Shown here one piece after another: positions 47,549 to 58,313 of a DNA stretch of 64,000 nt. Source of the stretch: Novosphingobium resinovorum (GTDB lineage: Bacteria > Pseudomonadota > Alphaproteobacteria > Sphingomonadales > Sphingomonadaceae). The notes below the pieces were generated by a model. It did no database searches, was not told where the DNA came from, and worked only from the letters and a program-made list of their open reading frames with translations. The DNA lies in assembly GCF_001742225.1 (NCBI RefSeq), contig NZ_CP017075.1, positions 744,001-808,000 on the forward strand. Direction: 5' to 3'. Position 1 is the first letter of the stretch. Each line of letters begins with the position of its first letter. The translations under genes and the position numbers were made by a program.

Positions 47549-50500
47549 ATGCCCAAACGTACAGACATCTCCTCGATCCTCGTCATCGGCGCAGGCCCGA
47601 TCATCATTGGTCAGGCCTGCGAGTTCGACTATTCGGGCACTCAGGCGATCAAGGCGCTGAAGGAGGACGGTTACCGGGTGATCCTGGTGAACTCGAACCC
47701 CGCCACGATCATGACCGACCCGGACATGGCCGACGCCACTTACGTGGAGCCGATCACTCCCGAGGTCGTCGCGCGCATCATCGAGAAGGAGCGCCCCGAT
47801 GCGGTGCTCCCCACGATGGGCGGCCAGACCGCGCTCAACTGCGCGCTGGCGCTGTTCAACGACGGCACGCTGGAGAAGTTCGGCGTCCAGATGATCGGCG
47901 CCGACGCCGACGCGATCGACAAGGCCGAGGATCGCCAGCGCTTCCGCGACGCGATGGACAAGATCGGCCTCAACTCGGCGCGTTCGGGCGTGGCCCATAC
48001 GCTGGACGAGGCGTTCGCGGTGCTTGAGCGCACCGGTCTGCCCTCGATCATCCGCCCCAGCTTCACGATGGGCGGCACCGGCGGCGGCATCGCCTACAAC
48101 AAGGCCGAGTTCGAGGCGATCGTGCGTTCGGGCCTCGATGCCTCGCCGACCACCGAAGTGCTGATCGAGGAATCGCTGCTCGGCTGGAAAGAGTACGAGA
48201 TGGAGGTCGTGCGCGACCGCCATGACAACTGCATCATCATCTGCTCGATCGAGAACGTCGATCCGATGGGCGTCCACACGGGCGATTCGATCACCGTCGC
48301 CCCGGCACTGACGCTGACCGACAAGGAATACCAGATCATGCGCAACGCCTCGATCGAGGTGCTGCGCGAGATCGGCGTCGAGACCGGCGGTTCCAACGTC
48401 CAGTTCGCGGTGAACCCCAAGGACGGCCGCCTGATCGTCATCGAGATGAACCCGCGCGTGTCGCGTTCCTCGGCGCTGGCCTCGAAGGCCACCGGCTTCC
48501 CGATCGCGCGCGTCGCCGCCAAGCTGGCGGTCGGCTACACGCTCGACGAGATCATGAACGAGATCACCGGCGCGACGCCCGCCGCGTTCGAGCCGACCAT
48601 CGACTACGTCGTCACCAAGATCCCGCGCTTCGCCTTCGAGAAGTTCAAGGGCGCCAAGAACGACCTCACCACCGCGATGAAGTCGGTCGGCGAAGTCATG
48701 GCGATCGGCCGCAACATCAAGGAATCGATGCAGAAGGCCCTGCGCGGCCTCGAAACCGGCCTTGACGGCTTCAACCGCGTGCCCGCGCTGGAAGGCGCCG
48801 GCCGTGACGTCATCACCGCCGCTCTTTCGCGCGCCACGCCGGAGCGTCTGCTGCACGCCGCGCAGGCCTTCCGCGAAGGCTTCACCGTGGACGAGATCCA
48901 CGCGATCGCCCACTACGACAAGTGGTTCCTGCGCCACATCGAGGAGATCATCGCCGAGGAAACCAAGATCCTCGCTGAAGGTCTGCCCAACGATGCGGCG
49001 GGCATGCGCAAGCTGAAGGCGATGGGCTTCTCCGACAAGCGCCTCGCCACGCTGGCGGTGCGTTCGGTCGGCGTCGCGGGCGGTCTGGGCGAGACCCAGG
49101 CCAAGCGCTCGGGCCTGCTGCATGACGCGCTGCGCGCCATGGCCGGTGCCACCAGCGAGAAGGAAGTGCGCCAGCTTCGCCGCAAGCTGGGCGTCGTCCC
49201 CGTTTTCAAGCGCATCGACAGCTGCGCCGCCGAGTTCGAGGCGGTGACGCCCTACATGTACTCGACCTACGAGGCCCCGATCTTCGGCGAGCCCGAGGAC
49301 GAGGCCATGCCGTCCGACCGCAAGAAGATCGTGATCCTCGGCGGCGGTCCGAACCGCATCGGGCAGGGCATCGAGTTCGACTACTGCTGCGTCCACGCCT
49401 GCTTCGCCCTGTCCGAGGCCGGCTACGAGACCATCATGGTCAACTGCAACCCCGAGACGGTTTCGACCGACTACGACACCTCGGACCGTCTCTACTTCGA
49501 GCCACTGACTGCCGAGGACGTGCTGGAAATCCTGCGCGTCGAGCAGCAGAGCGGCGAACTCGTCGGCGTGCTGGTGCAGTTCGGCGGCCAGACTCCGCTC
49601 AAGCTGGCGCAGGCGCTGGAAGACGAGGGCATTCCGATCCTCGGCACCTCGCCCGACGCGATCGACCTTGCCGAAGACCGCGAGCGGTTCTCGGCTCTGG
49701 TCGACAAGCTCGGCCTCAAGCAGCCCGCCAACGGCATTGCCCGCAGCCGCGACGAGGCGGTGAACGTCGCCAATCGCATCGGCTACCCGGTGCTGATGCG
49801 CCCAAGCTACGTGCTGGGCGGCCGCGCGATGGAGATCGTCGACAGCGAACAGCAGCTCGACGACTACATCACCACCGCCGTGCAGGTCTCGGGCGACAGC
49901 CCGGTCCTCATCGACCAGTACCTGCGCGACGCCATCGAGTGCGACGTCGATGCCCTGTGCGACGGCGAGCGCGTGGTCGTGGCAGGCGTCATGCAGCACA
50001 TCGAGGAAGCGGGCATCCACTCCGGCGACAGCGCCTGTACCCTGCCGCCTTACAGCCTGCCGCCCGAGATCATCGCCGAAATGGAGCGTCAGGCCGAGAA
50101 GCTGGCGTTCGGCCTTAACGTCAAGGGCCTGATGAACATCCAGTTCGCGGTGAAGGACGGCGAGGTCTACCTCATCGAGGTCAACCCGCGCGCCTCGCGC
50201 ACGGTGCCCTTCGTTGCCAAGGCGCTGGGCCAGCCGGTCGCCAAGATCGCTGCGCGCGTCATGGCGGGCGAGAAGCTGGACACCTTCCCGCCGTTCAAGC
50301 GCGACCTGTCGTACATGGCGGTCAAGGAAGCCGTGTTCCCGTTCAACCGCTTCCCCGGCGTCGATCCGGTGCTCAGCCCCGAGATGAAGTCCACCGGCGA
50401 AGTCATGGGAATCGATAGCGATTTCGCTCGCGCCTTCGGCAAGGCGCAGCTTGGCGCCGGCATGAAGCTGCCGGTCGAGGGCACCGTGTTCGTTTCGGTC

Positions 50501-50872
50501 AAGGACAGCGACAAGCCGGTGATCCTGCCCGCGGTGAAGACGCTGATCGAGCAGGGCTTCCGCATTGTCGCCACCAGCGGCACGCAGAAGTATCTGGCCG
50601 AGGCGGGCCTGCAGGTCGATCTCGTGAACAAGGTGGCCGAAGGCCGTCCGCACATCGTCGACAAGATCGTCGATGGCGAGATCGCGCTGATCTTCAATAC
50701 CACCGAAGGCTGGCAGAGCCTGGTGGACTCCCAGTCGATCCGCGCCTCGGCGCTGACCGGCAAGGTTTCGATCTTCACCACGGCGGCGGCCAGTGTCGCT
50801 GCGGCGGAGGCGATCGCGACAATTCGCGGGAGCAAACTTGAAGTGCGATCGTTGCAGGACTACTATAGCTGA
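47549..50872 (+). CDS. carB: Carbamoyl-phosphate synthase large subunit
   Basis: The 1107-residue subunit makes carbamoyl phosphate from bicarbonate, ammonia and two ATP. It has two homologous ATP-grasp halves, marked by [20 protein letters not shown] and [20 protein letters not shown]. An oligomerisation domain lies between them, and a C-terminal MGS-like regulatory domain (about 970-1107, [17 protein letters not shown]) follows. ATG at 47549 gives the family start MPKRTDISS. It begins one base after the AT-rich gene, so translation probably depends on coupling to it. Confidence 0.98.
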   Translation: MPKRTDISSILVIGAGPIIIGQACEFDYSGTQAIKALKEDGYRVILVNSNPATIMTDPDMADATYVEPITPEVVARIIEKERPDAVLPTMGGQTALNCALALFNDGTLEKFGVQMIGADADAIDKAEDRQRFRDAMDKIGLNSARSGVAHTLDEAFAVLERTGLPSIIRPSFTMGGTGGGIAYNKAEFEAIVRSGLDASPTTEVLIEESLLGWKEYEMEVVRDRHDNCIIICSIENVDPMGVHTGDSITVAPALTLTDKEYQIMRNASIEVLREIGVETGGSNVQFAVNPKDGRLIVIEMNPRVSRSSALASKATGFPIARVAAKLAVGYTLDEIMNEITGATPAAFEPTIDYVVTKIPRFAFEKFKGAKNDLTTAMKSVGEVMAIGRNIKESMQKALRGLETGLDGFNRVPALEGAGRDVITAALSRATPERLLHAAQAFREGFTVDEIHAIAHYDKWFLRHIEEIIAEETKILAEGLPNDAAGMRKLKAMGFSDKRLATLAVRSVGVAGGLGETQAKRSGLLHDALRAMAGATSEKEVRQLRRKLGVVPVFKRIDSCAAEFEAVTPYMYSTYEAPIFGEPEDEAMPSDRKKIVILGGGPNRIGQGIEFDYCCVHACFALSEAGYETIMVNCNPETVSTDYDTSDRLYFEPLTAEDVLEILRVEQQSGELVGVLVQFGGQTPLKLAQALEDEGIPILGTSPDAIDLAEDRERFSALVDKLGLKQPANGIARSRDEAVNVANRIGYPVLMRPSYVLGGRAMEIVDSEQQLDDYITTAVQVSGDSPVLIDQYLRDAIECDVDALCDGERVVVAGVMQHIEEAGIHSGDSACTLPPYSLPPEIIAEMERQAEKLAFGLNVKGLMNIQFAVKDGEVYLIEVNPRASRTVPFVAKALGQPVAKIAARVMAGEKLDTFPPFKRDLSYMAVKEAVFPFNRFPGVDPVLSPEMKSTGEVMGIDSDFARAFGKAQLGAGMKLPVEGTVFVSVKDSDKPVILPAVKTLIEQGFRIVATSGTQKYLAEAGLQVDLVNKVAEGRPHIVDKIVDGEIALIFNTTEGWQSLVDSQSIRASALTGKVSIFTTAAASVAAAEAIATIRGSKLEVRSLQDYYS

Positions 50873-50909
50873 AATCGATCTCGCCTCCCCCCACATCGCA
50901 GCAGATCGG

Positions 50910-50930
50910 CCCCGCCCGCCTAGGGCGGGG
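50910..50930 (+). terminator. Hairpin after carB
   Basis: CCCCGCCC pairs with GGGCGGGG around five bases, 37 bases after the carB stop. No T-run follows, so termination may be partial and some transcripts may continue into greA. Confidence 0.6.
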
Positions 50931-50986
50931 ACAGGAAACTAGTCGCAAGACCTTTGGGGGAAGGCCGCAGGAGGAAATGAATTAGA

Positions 50987-51463
50987 ATGGCAAGTGTCGA
51001 AAAGCTGCCGATGCTCGCGGAAGGTTACGAGCGGATGACCGCGGACCTCAAGGCGCTTCGCGATGAGCGTCCGCTCATCGTCGACGCCATCGAGGAAGCG
51101 CGTGCCCACGGCGATCTTTCGGAAAACGCCGAGTACCACGCCGCCAAGGAGCGCCAGGGCCAGGTCGAGGCGACCATCGCCGACCTTGAGGACAAGATCA
51201 CGCGCGCGCAGATCATCGATCCCGCGACGCTGTCGGGCGACAAGATCATCTTCGGCGCCACCATCACTCTTCTCGACGATGACGAGAAGCCGGTGAAGTA
51301 CCAGATCGTCGGCCCTTACGAAGCGGACGCGAAGGTCGGCCGCATCAGCTACAACTCGCCGCTCGGCAAGGCGCTGATCGGCCGCAAGGTCGAGGAAGAG
51401 ATCGAAGTGACCGTCCCGTCGGGCGACAAGTTCTACCTGGTGCAGAAGATCGAATTCATCTGA
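50987..51463 (+). CDS. greA: Transcription elongation factor GreA
   Basis: The 158-residue factor enters the RNA polymerase secondary channel and stimulates cleavage of backtracked RNA. The coiled-coil N-terminal domain (residues 1-75) has the tip acidic pair in [19 protein letters not shown]. The FKBP-like C-terminal domain ends in [23 protein letters not shown] lies upstream of ATG 50987. It follows carB, a frequent alphaproteobacterial order, and ends at a strong terminator. Confidence 0.97.
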   Translation: MASVEKLPMLAEGYERMTADLKALRDERPLIVDAIEEARAHGDLSENAEYHAAKERQGQVEATIADLEDKITRAQIIDPATLSGDKIIFGATITLLDDDEKPVKYQIVGPYEADAKVGRISYNSPLGKALIGRKVEEEIEVTVPSGDKFYLVQKIEFI

Positions 51464-51484
51464 TCCTCTCCGCTTCAGGATAAA

Positions 51485-51516
51485 GAAAAAGGCCGGCGTT
51501 TCCGCCGGCCTTTTTC
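51485..51516. terminator. Bidirectional intrinsic terminator after greA
   Basis: A perfect 14-bp stem (GAAAAAGGCCGGCG and complement) with loop TTTC and A/T runs on both sides ends both the rightward greA and the leftward DUF4170 gene. Confidence 0.95.
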
Positions 51517-51527
51517 GTTTCCGCTGC

Positions 51528-51749
51528 TCAGGCTGCCGGCAGTTCCGGCTCGAGCAGGCGATGAAGATGCACGATCACGTACTTCATCTCGGCATCATCG
51601 ACGGTGCGCTGCGCGGCCGACTTCCAGGCATTCTGGGCCTCGGCGAAATCGGGATAGACACCGACGAGGTCGAGAGCCTTGAGGTCGGTGAATTCGAGGC
51701 TGCGCGGATCCTTGACCCGGCCGCCCATTACAAGGTGAAGCTTCTGCAT
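51528..51749 (-). CDS. DUF4170 family protein
   Basis: This 73-residue protein (MQKLHLVMGGRVKDPRSLEF, then LVGVYPDFAEAQNAWKSAAQ and MKYVIVHLHRLLEPE) has the pattern of the DUF4170 family of small alphaproteobacterial proteins without a known role. It has no signal peptide or membrane segment. Its stop abuts the terminator shared with greA. The 137-base gap upstream has nothing else I can identify. Confidence 0.85.
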   Translation of the reverse strand: MQKLHLVMGGRVKDPRSLEFTDLKALDLVGVYPDFAEAQNAWKSAAQRTVDDAEMKYVIVHLHRLLEPELPAA

Positions 51750-51886
51750 GGGAGAGTGCCGCTTTCCTGCTGGTTGGGAGATAAGCGGCCTATAATTTTG
51801 GAGAGGTCAAGGAGCAAGTGCACAAGACGCACCTTGATCGCGCAGTAAGCGAAAAGGTGCGCCTTTAGCTGAAATTCACGAGCCGT

Positions 51887-52438
51887 TTACGATCTGACAC
51901 GCTTCTTGAGGTCTTCGGCCATGTGCAGAACCTTGGTCGAGCGGACAGCCGCCGCGTCTCCAAGGCGGTTGGCGGTGTCGGCAGCCGCATCGCCAAGCCT
52001 GCTGGCTCGGCGGGCAGTCGCACGGCCGAGGGCACTTGCGGCGCCTACTGCAGCCAGGCCGTACTTTTCGAGATTGAGAATGGCCAGATCGCTGACCTTT
52101 TCAGCGCTGTCCGCGAACTTCGAGGCCTGCTTGCGTGCATCGATGCCGATGTCATGCGCCTTGTCGCCCGCCTTGCGGCCGAGTACGACGCTGGCGGTGC
52201 CGGCAGCCTCCGCGAGGTCCAGCGTGCGCGCGACGATCCGCCTGCTGACGCGGCGCGGCAGGAGGGCGTTCACCGCGACGCCGACGGCGACACCGCCTGC
52301 GACGGTCAGTACCGGGTGCTTCTTGACGAAGGCGATGACTTTGTCAGACGGCGTGGGCTCGGCGATTTTCGCGGGCAGGGCGACGACGTTTGCGCCTTTA
52401 CCGGCAGCGATCGGGGTGGACGACTCGGTCTTGCTCAC
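51887..52438 (-). CDS. Hypothetical membrane-associated helical protein (YqjD-like operon)
   Basis: The 183-residue protein has a short hydrophobic segment (HPVLTVAGGVAVGVAVNALL, about residues 41-60). A long Ala-rich amphipathic helical part follows (repeats of the kind RLGDAAADTANRLGDAA near the C-terminus). I recognise no named family. It is the last gene of a leftward four-gene cluster with a DUF883-like protein and a DUF1469/holin-X protein. A role at the membrane is inferred from composition and neighbours. Confidence 0.75.
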   Translation of the reverse strand: MSKTESSTPIAAGKGANVVALPAKIAEPTPSDKVIAFVKKHPVLTVAGGVAVGVAVNALLPRRVSRRIVARTLDLAEAAGTASVVLGRKAGDKAHDIGIDARKQASKFADSAEKVSDLAILNLEKYGLAAVGAASALGRATARRASRLGDAAADTANRLGDAAAVRSTKVLHMAEDLKKRVRS

Positions 52439-52456
52439 CTGGCGTTCCTTCCTTGG

Positions 52457-52759
52457 TCAAGAGACCCGGTCGCGCGCACTGTCCAACAGGCGCTGCGCCA
52501 GGTCGATAATGGGATTACGCAGAAACCAAAGCACGAGCGCTGCCAAGGTTCCGCCGATTGCGGCGGGATGCTCCTCGACAACGGCAACGGCCTCGTCGAA
52601 CATCAGCTTGGCCTGATCGAGCGCCTCGTCAGCGATCCGGCCGCCGATCCCGCGCTCGTCCATGTCGGCCCTGAAGGCCTGGTAATGTCCGTCGAACTTC
52701 GCCTTCGCGGCGTCGCGCGCGGCCCGGTCCACCAGAACCTGCGCTGCCTGCTTGCCCAT
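52457..52759 (-). CDS. Hypothetical small protein with one membrane segment (YqjD-like operon)
   Basis: The 100-residue protein has a helical, charged N-terminal half (VDRAARDAAKAKFDGHYQAF) and a single membrane segment (HPAAIGGTLAALVLWFLRNPI, about residues 64-84). The layout of a soluble helix and a membrane anchor resembles the ribosome-anchoring ElaB/YqjD proteins, but I cannot assign the family. It lies 18 bases before the next gene in the cluster. Confidence 0.75.
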   Translation of the reverse strand: MGKQAAQVLVDRAARDAAKAKFDGHYQAFRADMDERGIGGRIADEALDQAKLMFDEAVAVVEEHPAAIGGTLAALVLWFLRNPIIDLAQRLLDSARDRVS

Positions 52760-52786
52760 TCGAGCCCCCGTAATAGATTAAATAGA

Positions 52787-53170
52787 TTAATCGTCCTGAG
52801 AACCGCCCGCGATACGCAGCATACGGCGCAGCCGTGCGCGCGCACTCCAGGCCCCGAATGCGGCAAGCGCAAGCAATACCAGCGTGATAACCGCCATCGC
52901 GCCCCACAGTCCGAGCAGCGGGCCGAGAGCAATTACCGTACCGACGACGAAGGCCATGACAGCGAAGAAAACCAGCACCGCTGCCACCACGAGCAGCATG
53001 ACGATAGTGCGTGTTTCCGACCCAACATATGCAGCGCGCGACTTTTGAAACGCGAGTTCAGCTTGCGCAAAAACCTTCGCTTCATCCGCCAGCTGGCGCA
53101 AATCCTGCGCCAGCGACAGATTCTCGTAATCCTCGGCCGCAGGGGCGAGGGTGGGTGTGGTGTCCTGCAT
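52787..53170 (-). CDS. Phage-holin-like/YqjE family membrane protein
   Basis: The 127-residue protein has an amphipathic N-terminal helix (LAQDLRQLADEAKVFAQAEL) and two membrane segments (TIVMLLVVAAVLVFFAVMAF and AMAVITLVLLALAAFGAW). It ends in a basic tail, matching the DUF1469/holin-X or YqjE pattern. Despite the family nickname there is no phage context. In enterobacteria YqjE lies beside YqjD, as a similar pair does here. Confidence 0.8.
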   Translation of the reverse strand: MQDTTPTLAPAAEDYENLSLAQDLRQLADEAKVFAQAELAFQKSRAAYVGSETRTIVMLLVVAAVLVFFAVMAFVVGTVIALGPLLGLWGAMAVITLVLLALAAFGAWSARARLRRMLRIAGGSQDD

Positions 53171-53205
53171 TCTCTCAGGAAGTCAGCTCAGGCGCCGAAG
53201 CGCCT

Positions 53206-53685
53206 TCACTTGCCCCTGAACAGGCGGGAAAGCACGAAGCCGGTCGCGGCCGCGATGCCGAGTGCCTGCCACGGGCTGTTGCGCACGAACGTCTTGGCAT
53301 CCTCGCCAATGTCCTCGATCGACTTCTCGTCCAGCTTGGCTCCGGCGTCGGCCAGCGACTTCGATGCGCTGCGGGCGTAATCGCCGTACTTCACGCCGAC
53401 CTTCTCGTCGATCAGGGCGGCATTGTCGTCGATCAGCTTGGAGACGCCGACGATCGCCTGACTGGCCTTGGCCTTGCCTTCCTCTGCATAGCCGGCGGCC
53501 TTGACCTTGGCATCGGCCGCGAAGGCGCTGGCCTTGTCCTTGGCTTCGCCGCTGCGGGTCTTGCATTCGCTAGACACTTCACCGGCGAAAGCCTGCGCAC
53601 CGGCCTTGGCTTCCTCGACCGCCTTGGAGAAGTGATTCTTGGCGCTTTCGGTGCCGTTTCCGGCGGAGATGGTGGGTTCGACCAT
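53206..53685 (-). CDS. DUF883/YqjD-like membrane-anchored protein
   Basis: The 159-residue protein has a long Ala/Lys-rich coiled-coil-like region with repeats such as AKDKASAFAADAKVKAAGYA. It ends with RNSPWQALGIAAATGFVLSRLFRGK, a Pro-Trp-Gln motif and membrane anchor typical of the ElaB/YqjD (DUF883) family, whose members anchor ribosomes to the membrane in stationary phase. It is the first gene of the leftward cluster 53685-51887 and is divergent from eno. Confidence 0.85.
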   Translation of the reverse strand: MVEPTISAGNGTESAKNHFSKAVEEAKAGAQAFAGEVSSECKTRSGEAKDKASAFAADAKVKAAGYAEEGKAKASQAIVGVSKLIDDNAALIDEKVGVKYGDYARSASKSLADAGAKLDEKSIEDIGEDAKTFVRNSPWQALGIAAATGFVLSRLFRGK

Positions 53686-53834
53686 GCGATTATCCTTCCT
53701 TGTCTATCCTTGGCGCGAATTGGCATCATAAGCCATGTGCGGACAGAGTAACACAACTTGTCGTTCCTTGCTGCAACGCAACTTGTCACGCGAAGTTCCC
53801 CTGCTAAGACCGCCTCCGGACGGATGGCGCGTAA

Positions 53835-55148
<1,314 letters not shown>

Positions 55149-55160
55149 ACCTGAAGTGTC

Positions 55161-55200
55161 GCGGGTGATCGGCGCCGGGGAAATGGCGCCGATCACCCGC
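55161..55200. terminator. Hairpin between eno and the MarR gene
   Basis: A perfect 16-bp stem (GCGGGTGATCGGCGCC and complement) with an eight-base loop lies 13 bases after the eno stop. TTCCTCC follows instead of a pure T-run. The MarR-type gene converges from the other side, so the hairpin may serve both. Confidence 0.8.
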
Positions 55201-55264
55201 TTCCTCCGCACGGCGACCAGCCTGTCCCCCCATGGGGCGAAGAGGTGGCTGGAGGCCGATCGCC

Positions 55265-55828
55265 TCAGCGTGCGGCGACACTGTCCCTTGCGGTATCGTC
55301 GATCAACACGACTGAGCGGGATGCGGAGGCGAAGTATTCGAGCATCGCGGCATAGCCCCGCGCGCTCAGTTTGACGTAGACCCGGCGCGCGTCCCCGGGA
55401 TCGGCCTCCCGTACGAGGTGCCCCTGCTTTTCGAGAATCGCGATCCAGCGCAGCGCCGTCGTCGAAGGGACGGCGGAGCCGATGCATGCGCTCGTCACCG
55501 AGACGCGGCGGCGCTCCTTGGCGGCGATGAAGAGGTCGAGCAGGATGTCCCACGCCGGTTCGCCGAACAGTTCTTCCGAGCGGAAGATCTTGGTGCGCCG
55601 CCGCCGGTCGTCGTAAGTCTGGCGGGCGAGTTCCACCCAGATCGGGTGATCCTGGCTCGCCGTGCCCTTGGGTTCGCGAGCTTCCCCGGTGATGGCGAGG
55701 CTTTCCAGTATCGCCGAGGGACTCTCTCCGATCTCCAGTTCCCGCGCCATTGCCAGAAGTTCGTTGGCGATGCCGATCAGCCGGATCGCTTTCGCCCGAT
55801 TGCGCATCAACTGGTCCGTGTTCTCCAT
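55265..55828 (-). CDS. MarR-family winged-helix regulator
   Basis: The 187-residue protein has a C-terminal MarR-type winged helix (about residues 90-165). It shows WDILLDLFIAAKERRRVSVT, the recognition-helix region AVPSTTALRWIAILEKQGHL, and the wing DPGDARRVYVKLSARG. The N-terminal 80 residues are helical and variable. Its targets are not apparent: it is convergent with eno and not adjacent to an obvious regulon. Confidence 0.82.
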   Translation of the reverse strand: MENTDQLMRNRAKAIRLIGIANELLAMARELEIGESPSAILESLAITGEAREPKGTASQDHPIWVELARQTYDDRRRRTKIFRSEELFGEPAWDILLDLFIAAKERRRVSVTSACIGSAVPSTTALRWIAILEKQGHLVREADPGDARRVYVKLSARGYAAMLEYFASASRSVVLIDDTARDSVAAR

Positions 55829-55911
55829 CGAATAGGATCGCCTGATGCAGGCCGCACGACTTCCTTCGCGAAAGTCATCGCGGCGATTATGCCCATCGTT
55901 GCGAGAAAAGC

Positions 55912-55948
55912 AGCGGCGCTCAGCAGGTTATGACCTGCAGTCGCCGCT
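55912..55948 (-). terminator. Intrinsic terminator after the small 56011-56175 gene
   Basis: Read leftward, AGCGGCG/CGCCGCT and GCAGGT/ACCTGC stems stack with a small internal loop and are followed by GCTTTTCTC. It lies 63 bases after the stop of the small leftward gene and upstream of the MarR gene. Confidence 0.65.
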
Positions 55949-56010
55949 GTGTTGCTTGATCCGCCACGGACAAATCATAGGCAAACTTCCGAGGAAACGT
56001 CTCGCGTAGC

Positions 56011-56175
56011 TTAATCCGTATCGGACGCTTTACGCGGAATGCCGAATTCCCGGCATAAGGATTCGATGGCAGCCTGGAGATGGGCGGCGGCGATCATCGC
56101 GCCGATCTCTTCCAGTTGGTCGAGGCGCGTCTCCAGATCGGCGGCCAGCGACTTCGCGATTGCGTCCTTGTTCAC
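56011..56175 (-). CDS. Small hypothetical protein
   Basis: A 54-residue protein (start VNKDAIAKSLAADLE, then LDQLEEIGAMIAAAHLQAAI and ESLCREFGIPRKA) is predicted to be helical and leucine-rich. GTG at 56175 is supported by GGAG about ten bases upstream; an ATG at 56235 would add 20 less convincing residues. A hairpin (CGGGAGGA/TCCTCCCG, 56191-56215) precedes the start and a terminator follows the stop, so this is probably a real short transcript. Function unknown. Confidence 0.55.
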   Translation of the reverse strand: MNKDAIAKSLAADLETRLDQLEEIGAMIAAAHLQAAIESLCREFGIPRKASDTD

Positions 56176-56466
56176 CCAAGCGTTCTCCAGCGGGAGGAAG
56201 CAGTGCCTCCTCCCGGACCCGATACCACGAGCCATGGTTTGCGACCCGCCGGTTTGCCCGGCGTCAGTTGTTTTAGGTTATACATCCGTTTTCGAGCAAA
56301 ATCGGAGCGACCTGCTCACGAACTACACGATGGATGATAATTGAAAACCGCGAATCCGATGGTGTCCTGTAAGTGAACATTCTGAAATCGGCGATTAATC
56401 GTAGAGAAATTACGCTGATGTGAACGGTATTGAATGGATTTAGGTATAGTTACTTATTCAATTCGA

Positions 56467-56508
56467 TCACGCGATGCCCCCGGATTATCCGTTTCAGGCA
56501 TCGCGTGA
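56467..56508 (-). terminator. Hairpin after ribH
   Basis: A 12-bp inverted repeat (TCACGCGATGCC and complement) with an 18-base loop lies just beyond the ribH stop on its transcript. The T-tract is weak. The rest of the gap at 56236-56466 is AT-rich and shows no gene. Confidence 0.6.
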
Positions 56509-56518
56509 CGATTGGTTT

Positions 56519-56941
56519 TCAGCCGCCGAAGCGACCTTTGAGGTCGTAGAGGGCGATGGCCGCCTTGGCGGCCTCGCCGCCCTTGTCCTTCTGCGCGGCG
56601 TCGGCGCGGACGAGAGCCTGCTCCTCGTTCTCGACGGTGAGGATGCCGTTGCCGATGGCGATGCCGTCCATGGTCAGCGCCATGATCCCGCGCGCCGATT
56701 CGCCGGCGACGATCTCGAAATGGTAGGTCTCGCCGCGAATGACGACGCCGATGGCCACGTAACCGTCATAGTCGCCGGTGGCATCGGCCAGCGAGATGGC
56801 GGCGGGGATTTCGAGCGCGCCCGGTACGGTGATCACCTCCGCCTTGTGGCCCGCCGCCTTGAGCGCGGCCTTGGCGCCCGCGATCAGCATGTCGTTGAGA
56901 TGGTCGTAGAAACGCGCCTCGATGATGAGGAAACGGGCCAT
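56519..56941 (-). CDS. ribH: 6,7-dimethyl-8-ribityllumazine synthase
   Basis: The 140-residue enzyme condenses 3,4-dihydroxy-2-butanone 4-phosphate, made by the adjacent ribB product, with the pyrimidine precursor in riboflavin synthesis. Family landmarks are [48 protein letters not shown] and [13 protein letters not shown]. Its ATG follows the ribB stop by one base, so the two are coupled. Confidence 0.97.
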   Translation of the reverse strand: MARFLIIEARFYDHLNDMLIAGAKAALKAAGHKAEVITVPGALEIPAAISLADATGDYDGYVAIGVVIRGETYHFEIVAGESARGIMALTMDGIAIGNGILTVENEEQALVRADAAQKDKGGEAAKAAIALYDLKGRFGG

Positions 56942-56942
56942 G

Positions 56943-58256
56943 TCAGTTCGATCCTTCGCTGGTCGGGGCGATGATGGGCCGCTCGCCGACGATGTTGAGT
57001 CCGTATCCCTCGAGAGCGACCAGCGAGTGGTGCGTGTTGGTCAGCAGGACCATGTCGTGAATGCCCAGTTCCGCCAGGATCTGCGCGCCCACGCCGTAGT
57101 CCCTCAATTCCTCGAGGTCCGGGGTGCCGCCATTGCGGAACTCCTGCTTGATGTCCATCACGCGCGACATCAACTTGTTCATCGGCCGGTTGATGACCAC
57201 GATCACGCCCGAGCCTTCCTCGCCGATCATTTCCATCGAGCGGTGCAGCAGGTCGCCGCGATCGCCGGTGTCCTCCCCGAAGATGTCCGCGAAGAAGGAC
57301 AGGGTGTGCATGCGCACCATGGTCGGCTTCGACGGGTCGATGCGGCCCTTGACCAGCGCCACGGTTTCGTCGCCGGTCGCGCGGTTGAAGTACGAGCGTG
57401 CCACCCAGTCGCCGCCATGGCGCGAGTGGAAGCTGATCTCGTTGCGCTTCTCGATCATGCGGTCGTGCTTGCGGCGATAGGCGATAAGGTCGCGGATCGT
57501 GCCGATCTTCAGGTCGTGCAGGCGCGCAAAGCCGATGAGGTCGTCCATGCGGGCCATGGTGCCGTCCTCCTTCATGATCTCGCAGATCACGCCGGAGGGG
57601 TTGAGCCCGGCGAGGCGCGAGATATCGACCGCCGCCTCGGTATGGCCGGTGCGGACCAGCACGCCGCCGTCGCGGGCGCGCAGCGGGAAGACGTGGCCGG
57701 GGGTGACGATGTCGTCGCGGGTCTTGGTGCCGTCGATGGCGACCGAAATGGTGCGCGCACGGTCACCCGCCGAGATGCCGGTGGTGACGCCTTCGCGTGC
57801 CTCGATGGAGATGGTGAAGGCAGTTTCATGGCGCGTGCCGTTATGGCGGCTCATCAGGTTGAGGCCGAGTTCATCGACGCGCTGGCTGGTGATCGCGAGG
57901 CAGATCAGACCGCGCCCGTGCATCGCCATGAAGTTGATCGCGGCCGGAGTCGCCATCTGGGCCGGGATGATGAGGTCGCCTTCGTTCTCACGGTCTTCGT
58001 CGTCGACGAGGATGAACATGCGGCCGTTGCGGGCTTCGTCGATGATCTCCTCGATCGGAACGAGCACTTCGCGCTCGTCGTTCGAGAAAAGGACGCGCTC
58101 CAGCTTGCCGAGGGTTTCGGCGGTAGGGTTCCAGTCGTCCTCGGTGCAGTCGCGCAGCGTGTTGGCGTGGAGGCCGGCGGCGCGCGCCAGGCTGGACTTG
58201 CTCATTCCGCCCTCGGTTACGAGCTTGCGGACCTTGTCGATCACATCGGTAGCCAT
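56943..58256 (-). CDS. ribB: 3,4-dihydroxy-2-butanone-4-phosphate synthase with N-terminal HTH and degenerate RibA half
   Basis: The 437-residue protein has three parts. Residues 1-60 hold an XRE-like helix-turn-helix ([19 protein letters not shown] at 19-37). Residues about 68-270 are a complete DHBP synthase with [12 protein letters not shown] and [19 protein letters not shown]. Residues about 275-437 correspond to GTP cyclohydrolase II but lack its zinc cysteines: [20 protein letters not shown] stands where the Cys-rich motif should be. Cyclohydrolase activity is therefore unlikely. It is coupled to ribH. The near-palindrome before its start could be bound by its own HTH domain. Confidence 0.93.
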   Translation of the reverse strand: MATDVIDKVRKLVTEGGMSKSSLARAAGLHANTLRDCTEDDWNPTAETLGKLERVLFSNDEREVLVPIEEIIDEARNGRMFILVDDEDRENEGDLIIPAQMATPAAINFMAMHGRGLICLAITSQRVDELGLNLMSRHNGTRHETAFTISIEAREGVTTGISAGDRARTISVAIDGTKTRDDIVTPGHVFPLRARDGGVLVRTGHTEAAVDISRLAGLNPSGVICEIMKEDGTMARMDDLIGFARLHDLKIGTIRDLIAYRRKHDRMIEKRNEISFHSRHGGDWVARSYFNRATGDETVALVKGRIDPSKPTMVRMHTLSFFADIFGEDTGDRGDLLHRSMEMIGEEGSGVIVVINRPMNKLMSRVMDIKQEFRNGGTPDLEELRDYGVGAQILAELGIHDMVLLTNTHHSLVALEGYGLNIVGERPIIAPTSEGSN

Positions 58257-58264
58257 TGTAGTGT

Positions 58265-58290
58265 TCGATCTCACATTTCAGTGTGATCGA
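58265..58290. promoter_or_regulatory. Near-palindrome in the ribB promoter region
   Basis: Ten-base arms TCGATCTCAC and GTGTGATCGA (one mismatch) flank a six-base centre, nine bases before the ribB ATG. A further TCACATT unit lies upstream at about 58306. Read leftward, TTGATC and TATTTC with a 17-base spacer may form the promoter, so a protein bound here would overlap early transcript. Confidence 0.5.
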
Positions 58291-58313
58291 AATAGGCTTG
58301 CTTCACATTCGGA

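Noticed and set aside
47516..50896. 1126-codon leftward open frame opposite carB
   Set aside because: This is a shadow of carB in high-GC sequence: low-complexity Arg/Asp/Leu/Val-rich translation with no recognisable domain.
52787..53170. Prophage remnant suggested by holin-like protein
   Set aside because: The holin-X/YqjE family name is historical; no other phage gene is present and the neighbours are a YqjD-like operon.
58257..58313. FMN riboswitch before ribB
   Set aside because: The gap is only 57 bases and lacks the conserved RFN-element sequences; a short near-palindrome is present instead.
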